From CAYPYI01 sp964415085 (GTDB lineage: Bacteria > Bacillota > Clostridia > Tissierellales > Tissierellaceae): a stretch of 8,912 nucleotides of DNA. The notes beneath the pieces were generated by a model. The model worked only from the letters and a program-made list of their open reading frames with translations, searched no databases and had not been told where the DNA came from. Where the stretch lies: positions 1 to 8,912 of the forward strand of contig CAYPYI010000058.1 of NCBI GenBank assembly GCA_964415085.1, given 5' to 3'. The translations under genes and the position numbers were made by a program. This document shows, in pieces, positions 5,753 through 8,912 of this stretch (its first letter is position 1; each line of letters opens with the position of its first letter).

Positions 5753-7188
5753 AAAGTTTTAAGAGTTTAGAATTAGACAAGGATATAGAAAAATCACTAG
5801 AGGTTTTAGAATTTACAAACCTTACACAAGTTCAAGAAAAAGTTATACCTAAGATACTTGATAAAAAAGATGTGGTAGTAAAATCACAAACAGGTAGTGG
5901 TAAAACTTTAGCATTTGCAGTTCCAATATGTAGTGAAATTACTTGGGATGAGAAGAGTCCACAGTGTTTGGTGGTTACACCTACAAGAGAGCTAGCAATG
6001 CAAATAAGTGAAGATTTTTTTAATATAGGAAGATTTAAAAGATTAAAAGTAGTTAAACTATTTGGAGATTCCCCTTTTTATAATCAAAAAAGTCTTTTAA
6101 GCCAGAGAACACATGTAGTTGTAGGAACACCAGGAAGAATAATAGATCATATAAAAAAAGATACAATTAATTTAGAAAAAATAGAATATTTAGTCTTAGA
6201 TGAAGCTGATGAAATGTTAAATATGGGATTTATAGATCAAGTTGAAGAAATAATAAATTACTTACCAAGTAATAAAAATACATTTTTGTTTTCAGCAACT
6301 ATGCCTAAAGAGATTGAGACAATTTATAATAAATATTTAAAAAATCCTGAAATTATAGAAATTAAATCTGAAAATAGAATATTTGAAAGAGTAAAGCAGT
6401 TTAAAGTTAATATAGGTGATGCTAGAAAATTGGATGTTCTTAGAGATATTACTATAATAGAGAATCCAGATAGATGTATCATTTTTTGTAATACAAGAGA
6501 CAATGTAGATTATGTATATAACAACTTAAAGAGATTTGATTATTCTGTTGAAAAAATCCATGGTGGAATGGACCAAAAAGATAGAACAAAAGTTATGAAT
6601 GACTATAAAGATTCAAAGTTTAGGTATCTAATAGCCACAGATGTAGCAGCTAGAGGTATAGATGTAGATAATATAACTCATGTAATAAATTATGATATCC
6701 CATTTGAAGCAGAGACATATATACACAGATTAGGTAGAACTGGAAGAATGGATAAAACAGGATGTGTAATAAGCTTATTTGATGAAAATGATGATAGGTA
6801 TCTAAAAGATATATATGAAATTATTGATGGTGATATATTAGATAAAGATATACCTGATGAAAGTGAAGTTGATAGTAAAAGAGATAAATTTTTTATAAAG
6901 ATGAATCAGAAATTAGAAAAAGAGGAAGACTTAAGTCTTGATTTAGAGGAATCTATTTTAAAAATTCATATTAACTCAGGTAAAAGGCAAAAATTAAGAC
7001 CAGGCGATATAGTTGGAGCTATTTGTAGTATAGATGGAATTGATGCAGATGATATAGGAATAATTACAGTAATAGATACAGCAAGTTTTGTTGAAATATT
7101 AAATGGTAAAGGGAAAACAGTATTAAAAGAATTAAAAAGTATTCCAATAAAAGGTAGAGTTAGAAAAGTAAATAAAGCAAGGGACTAA
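5746..7188 (+). CDS. dbpA: DEAD-box ATP-dependent RNA helicase, DbpA/YxiN family
   Basis: This is a 480-residue RNA helicase, the same length as Bacillus YxiN. All core motifs are present: a Q-motif region (F5 and Q30), Walker A SQTGSGKT (47-54), PTREL (79-83), TPGR (128-131), DEAD (152-155), SAT (183-185), IIFCNT (245-250), ATDVAARGID (297-306) and YIHRLGRTGR (325-334). An acidic linker follows, then a DbpA RNA-binding domain at about 404-478 (RQKLRPGDIVGAICSIDG, GIITVIDTASFVEI, a basic end). In the family this domain binds helix 92 of 23S rRNA, so the protein should act in large-subunit assembly. ATG 5746 has only a weak SD-like GAGTTGAAG. The methyltransferase gene follows 18 bases after the stop, in an apparent operon. 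Confidence 0.93.
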   Translation: MVKSFKSLELDKDIEKSLEVLEFTNLTQVQEKVIPKILDKKDVVVKSQTGSGKTLAFAVPICSEITWDEKSPQCLVVTPTRELAMQISEDFFNIGRFKRLKVVKLFGDSPFYNQKSLLSQRTHVVVGTPGRIIDHIKKDTINLEKIEYLVLDEADEMLNMGFIDQVEEIINYLPSNKNTFLFSATMPKEIETIYNKYLKNPEIIEIKSENRIFERVKQFKVNIGDARKLDVLRDITIIENPDRCIIFCNTRDNVDYVYNNLKRFDYSVEKIHGGMDQKDRTKVMNDYKDSKFRYLIATDVAARGIDVDNITHVINYDIPFEAETYIHRLGRTGRMDKTGCVISLFDENDDRYLKDIYEIIDGDILDKDIPDESEVDSKRDKFFIKMNQKLEKEEDLSLDLEESILKIHINSGKRQKLRPGDIVGAICSIDGIDADDIGIITVIDTASFVEILNGKGKTVLKELKSIPIKGRVRKVNKARD

Positions 7189-7206
7189 ATATTAGGGGGA
7201 AAAAGT

Positions 7207-8370
7207 TTGGATTATTCTGAAAAACCAAGATGTAAATATTATGAAGAGTGTGGAGGTTGTCAATTACAGCACTTAAATAATTTAGGACAAAATAAGTTAA
7301 AGCAGCAAATAGGTGAAAAGTTTTTAGGAAGATTTGGTGAAGTGGAAGAGATAAAGACAATGTATTATCCTTATGAATATAGGAATAAAATACATTCCAC
7401 TTTTGGATATAAGGATAAAAGAAGCAAAGAAATTATAGCTGGTATGTATGCTAAGAACTCTCATGAGATAATAAATATAGAAAAGTGTATCATTCAAGAT
7501 AAAATTGCAGATGAAATTATTAAAACAATAAAACAAATTATGAAAAAGTATAAAATAGAGCCTTACAATGAAGATGAGAAAACAGGTTTTTTAAGACATG
7601 TTTTAATTAGAACTGGTTTTAAGACTAAAGAAGTAATGGTAGTTTTAGTTACATCTAGCAGTATGTTTGTAGGTAAAAAGAATTTCGTAAAAATATTAAC
7701 TACAAAACATCCTGAAATTAAAACTGTAATTATGAATATTAATGATAAAAATACTTCTATGATATTAGGAGATAAAGAGGAAACAATTTATGGACCAGGA
7801 TTTATTAAAGATACACTTTGTGGGCTAACTTTTAGAATATCTAGCAAATCTTTTTATCAGATTAATCCACTACAAACAGAGGTGCTATATAAGGAAGCAC
7901 TAAACACAATAAATTTTACTGGAGATGAAGTAATAATTGATGCTTATAGTGGTATAGGAACGATAGGTTTAATAGCAAGTAAAAAAGTAAAGAAAGTAAT
8001 AGGTGTAGAACTTAATAAAGATGCCGTAAAAGATGCTATTAAAAATGCAAAGATAAATAATATAGAAAATGTATATTTTGAAAATAAAGATGCTGGACTA
8101 TATATGGTGGAGCTTGCTGAGAAAGGTGAGAAGATTGATGTTGTAATTATGGATCCCCCTAGATCAGGAAGTGATGAAAATTTCTTAAGTTCACTGTTAA
8201 GACTAAAACCAAAATATGTTATATATATTTCTTGTAACCCTGAAACTCAGGCAAGAGACTTAGATTATTTAATCAAAGATTATAGCGTAGAGAAGATAGA
8301 GTTAGTAGATATGTTTCCACAAACTAATCATGTAGAGAGTATAGTATTACTAGAGAGAAAAACTATTTAG
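7207..8370 (+). CDS. rlmD: 23S rRNA (uracil-C5)-methyltransferase, RlmC/RlmD (RumA/RumB) family, Fe-S type
   Basis: This SAM-dependent enzyme makes 5-methyluridine in RNA. The 387 residues begin almost at the [4Fe-4S] cysteines: C9, C15 and C18 (CX5CX2C in RCKYYEECGGC), with C94 as the likely fourth ligand. The SAM-binding motif is DAYSGIGTIGL (245-255), followed by VIGVE. DPPRSG lies at 316-321, the catalytic Cys343 in ISCNPETQARDL, and NHVES (374-378) holds the conserved Glu377. The N-terminal TRAM domain of RumA/RlmD is absent, as in E. coli RlmC, so the target (U747, U1939 or both, as for RlmCD) cannot be decided. The symbol is a family label. TTG 7207 is chosen because of SD AGGGGGA at 7194-7200 and because it keeps all the cysteines. 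It is co-transcribed with the DbpA-type helicase. Confidence 0.9.
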   Translation: MDYSEKPRCKYYEECGGCQLQHLNNLGQNKLKQQIGEKFLGRFGEVEEIKTMYYPYEYRNKIHSTFGYKDKRSKEIIAGMYAKNSHEIINIEKCIIQDKIADEIIKTIKQIMKKYKIEPYNEDEKTGFLRHVLIRTGFKTKEVMVVLVTSSSMFVGKKNFVKILTTKHPEIKTVIMNINDKNTSMILGDKEETIYGPGFIKDTLCGLTFRISSKSFYQINPLQTEVLYKEALNTINFTGDEVIIDAYSGIGTIGLIASKKVKKVIGVELNKDAVKDAIKNAKINNIENVYFENKDAGLYMVELAEKGEKIDVVIMDPPRSGSDENFLSSLLRLKPKYVIYISCNPETQARDLDYLIKDYSVEKIELVDMFPQTNHVESIVLLERKTI

Positions 8371-8377
8371 TATTTAT

Positions 8378-8392
8378 GAGATTTAAAATCTC
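8378..8392 (+). other. Small hairpin just after the methyltransferase stop
   Basis: GAGAT (8378-8382) pairs with ATCTC (8388-8392) around TTAAA, followed by CATATTTTAT. With a 5-bp stem and no clean U-tract, it is at most a weak terminator or 3'-end stabiliser. Confidence 0.25.
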
Positions 8393-8496
8393 CATATTTT
8401 ATAAAAAATATAAAAAGAGGCTTTTAATGTTTGAATAATTTTTCAACTGCTTAATTGATATAAATAAGAAAAATAATTTTGAAGTATAAAAGAATT

Positions 8497-8528
8497 AATA
8501 GCCTTAAAACAATTTAAGGTTATTTCTT
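8497..8528 (+). terminator. Probable terminator downstream of the helicase/methyltransferase operon
   Basis: AATAGCCTTAAA (8497-8508) pairs with TTTAAGGTTATT (8513-8524), a 12-bp stem with one G-U pair and an ACAA loop, followed by TCTT. It lies about 130 bases after the methyltransferase stop and 20-30 bases before the next gene, so it could alternatively be a leader structure of that gene. The stretch 8393-8496 shows nothing recognisable. Confidence 0.5.
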
Positions 8529-8542
8529 AAGAACTTAAATTT

Positions 8543-8550
8543 GAGGTGAT
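8543..8550 (+). promoter_or_regulatory. Strong SD (GAGGTGAT) deciding the start of the last gene
   Basis: GAGGTGAT is a near-perfect complement of the 16S 3' end. The codon at the right distance (8555) is ATT. The only nearby canonical codon in frame, GTG 8546, lies inside the SD itself. This makes ATT 8555 the better start on spacing, or the GTG start would have to work without this SD. Confidence 0.4.
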
Positions 8551-8912
8551 AACAATTAATACAATAGCAAATATATCTTCTATAATCACATTAATATCAT
8601 TTGCATTATATTTAATGGGTAAAATAGTTAAAATAAATTTAAATAAAAATTTAAAATTTGAAAGTATAGAAGTTCATTATTATTTAACTGATGAATATTA
8701 TAGTTTAAATATTATTGAAGAATATGATATTGGAATACATAATGATGAGAAAATTATTATCTCTTCAGAAATGCCTATTAATTGGATTAAAATATATGAA
8801 TGTACATTTGAAGAAAAGAAAAAAGATCTTGTTAAAGGTGAAATAGTAGCAACACATAATCTTTTAAGACCAGGTGAAGCTATAGTAATTAATAGCTATC
8901 TTTCATGTGGAA
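8546..8912 (+). CDS. Hypothetical membrane-anchored protein, 3'-truncated by the window edge
   Basis: The frame is open from GTG 8546 to the window end, about 120 residues, with no stop. After NTIANISS it has a hydrophobic helix, IITLISFALYLMG, then KIVKINLNKNLK. A polar, probably beta-rich segment follows (about residues 40-119), with ESIEVHYYLTDEYYSLNIIE and LLRPGEAIVINSYLSCG. The pattern suggests a single N-terminal anchor with a soluble domain on one side of the membrane. I do not recognise a family. The start is uncertain: GTG 8546 is the canonical choice, whereas ATT 8555 fits the SD better. A hairpin at 8497-8524 separates it from the rRNA-modification operon. Confidence 0.55.
   Translation, partial: MITINTIANISSIITLISFALYLMGKIVKINLNKNLKFESIEVHYYLTDEYYSLNIIEEYDIGIHNDEKIIISSEMPINWIKIYECTFEEKKKDLVKGEIVATHNLLRPGEAIVINSYLSCG

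Noticed and set aside
7160..7536. Minus-strand open frames opposite the start of the methyltransferase gene (7160-7360 and 7324-7536).
   Set aside because: They are shadows of a well-supported plus-strand gene with intact Fe-S cysteine motifs. They lack SD sites and recognisable domains.

Overview
The window is very AT-rich and looks like a low-GC Clostridia chromosome. Supporting signs are strong AGGAGG-type Shine-Dalgarno (SD) sites, U-tract terminators, a stalk/AMIN secreted protein and an ECF sigma factor paired with a DUF4179-like anti-sigma factor. The family resemblance is to Clostridium or Peptostreptococcaceae, but the species cannot be fixed from this sequence. It comes from a draft assembly: there are two runs of exactly 10 N (2403-2412 and 3297-3306), each inside a gene. 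One S41 peptidase gene also carries a frameshift.

Layout. Positions 1-1228 hold the 3' part of a membrane-anchored S41-type peptidase, broken by a frameshift near 222 and followed by a terminator (1234-1288). Positions 1305-3109 hold an ECF sigma/anti-sigma operon. It is preceded by a textbook ECF-type promoter (TGAAAC, 17 bp, CGTC), which suggests autoregulation. The sigma gene has no ATG/GTG/TTG at its expected start. The anti-sigma gene is split by an N run that looks artefactual, because the flanks share the same 6 bases and merging them restores one frame. Positions 3160-3638 hold a GNAT acetyltransferase, preceded by an 8-codon leader ORF and a 9-bp perfect hairpin whose 3' arm covers part of the acetyltransferase SD. 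This resembles the translational attenuators of cat and erm genes. Positions 3715-4569 encode an orphan ABC-like AAA ATPase. On the minus strand, 5454-4606 encodes a secreted stalk (copper amine oxidase N) plus AMIN protein without an enzymatic domain.

Positions 5746-8370 form a two-gene 23S rRNA operon: a DbpA/YxiN-type DEAD-box helicase, then an Fe-S RlmC/RlmD-type m5U methyltransferase. Both products should act on large-subunit rRNA. The window ends in the 5' part of an unknown membrane-anchored protein (8546/8555 onward), whose best SD-spaced start is again non-canonical (ATT).

No prophage, insertion sequence, CRISPR array, tRNA or rRNA gene was seen. The two most interesting signals are the leader-peptide/hairpin arrangement before the acetyltransferase and the ECF operon, with its autoregulatory promoter and apparent AUA/AUU start.
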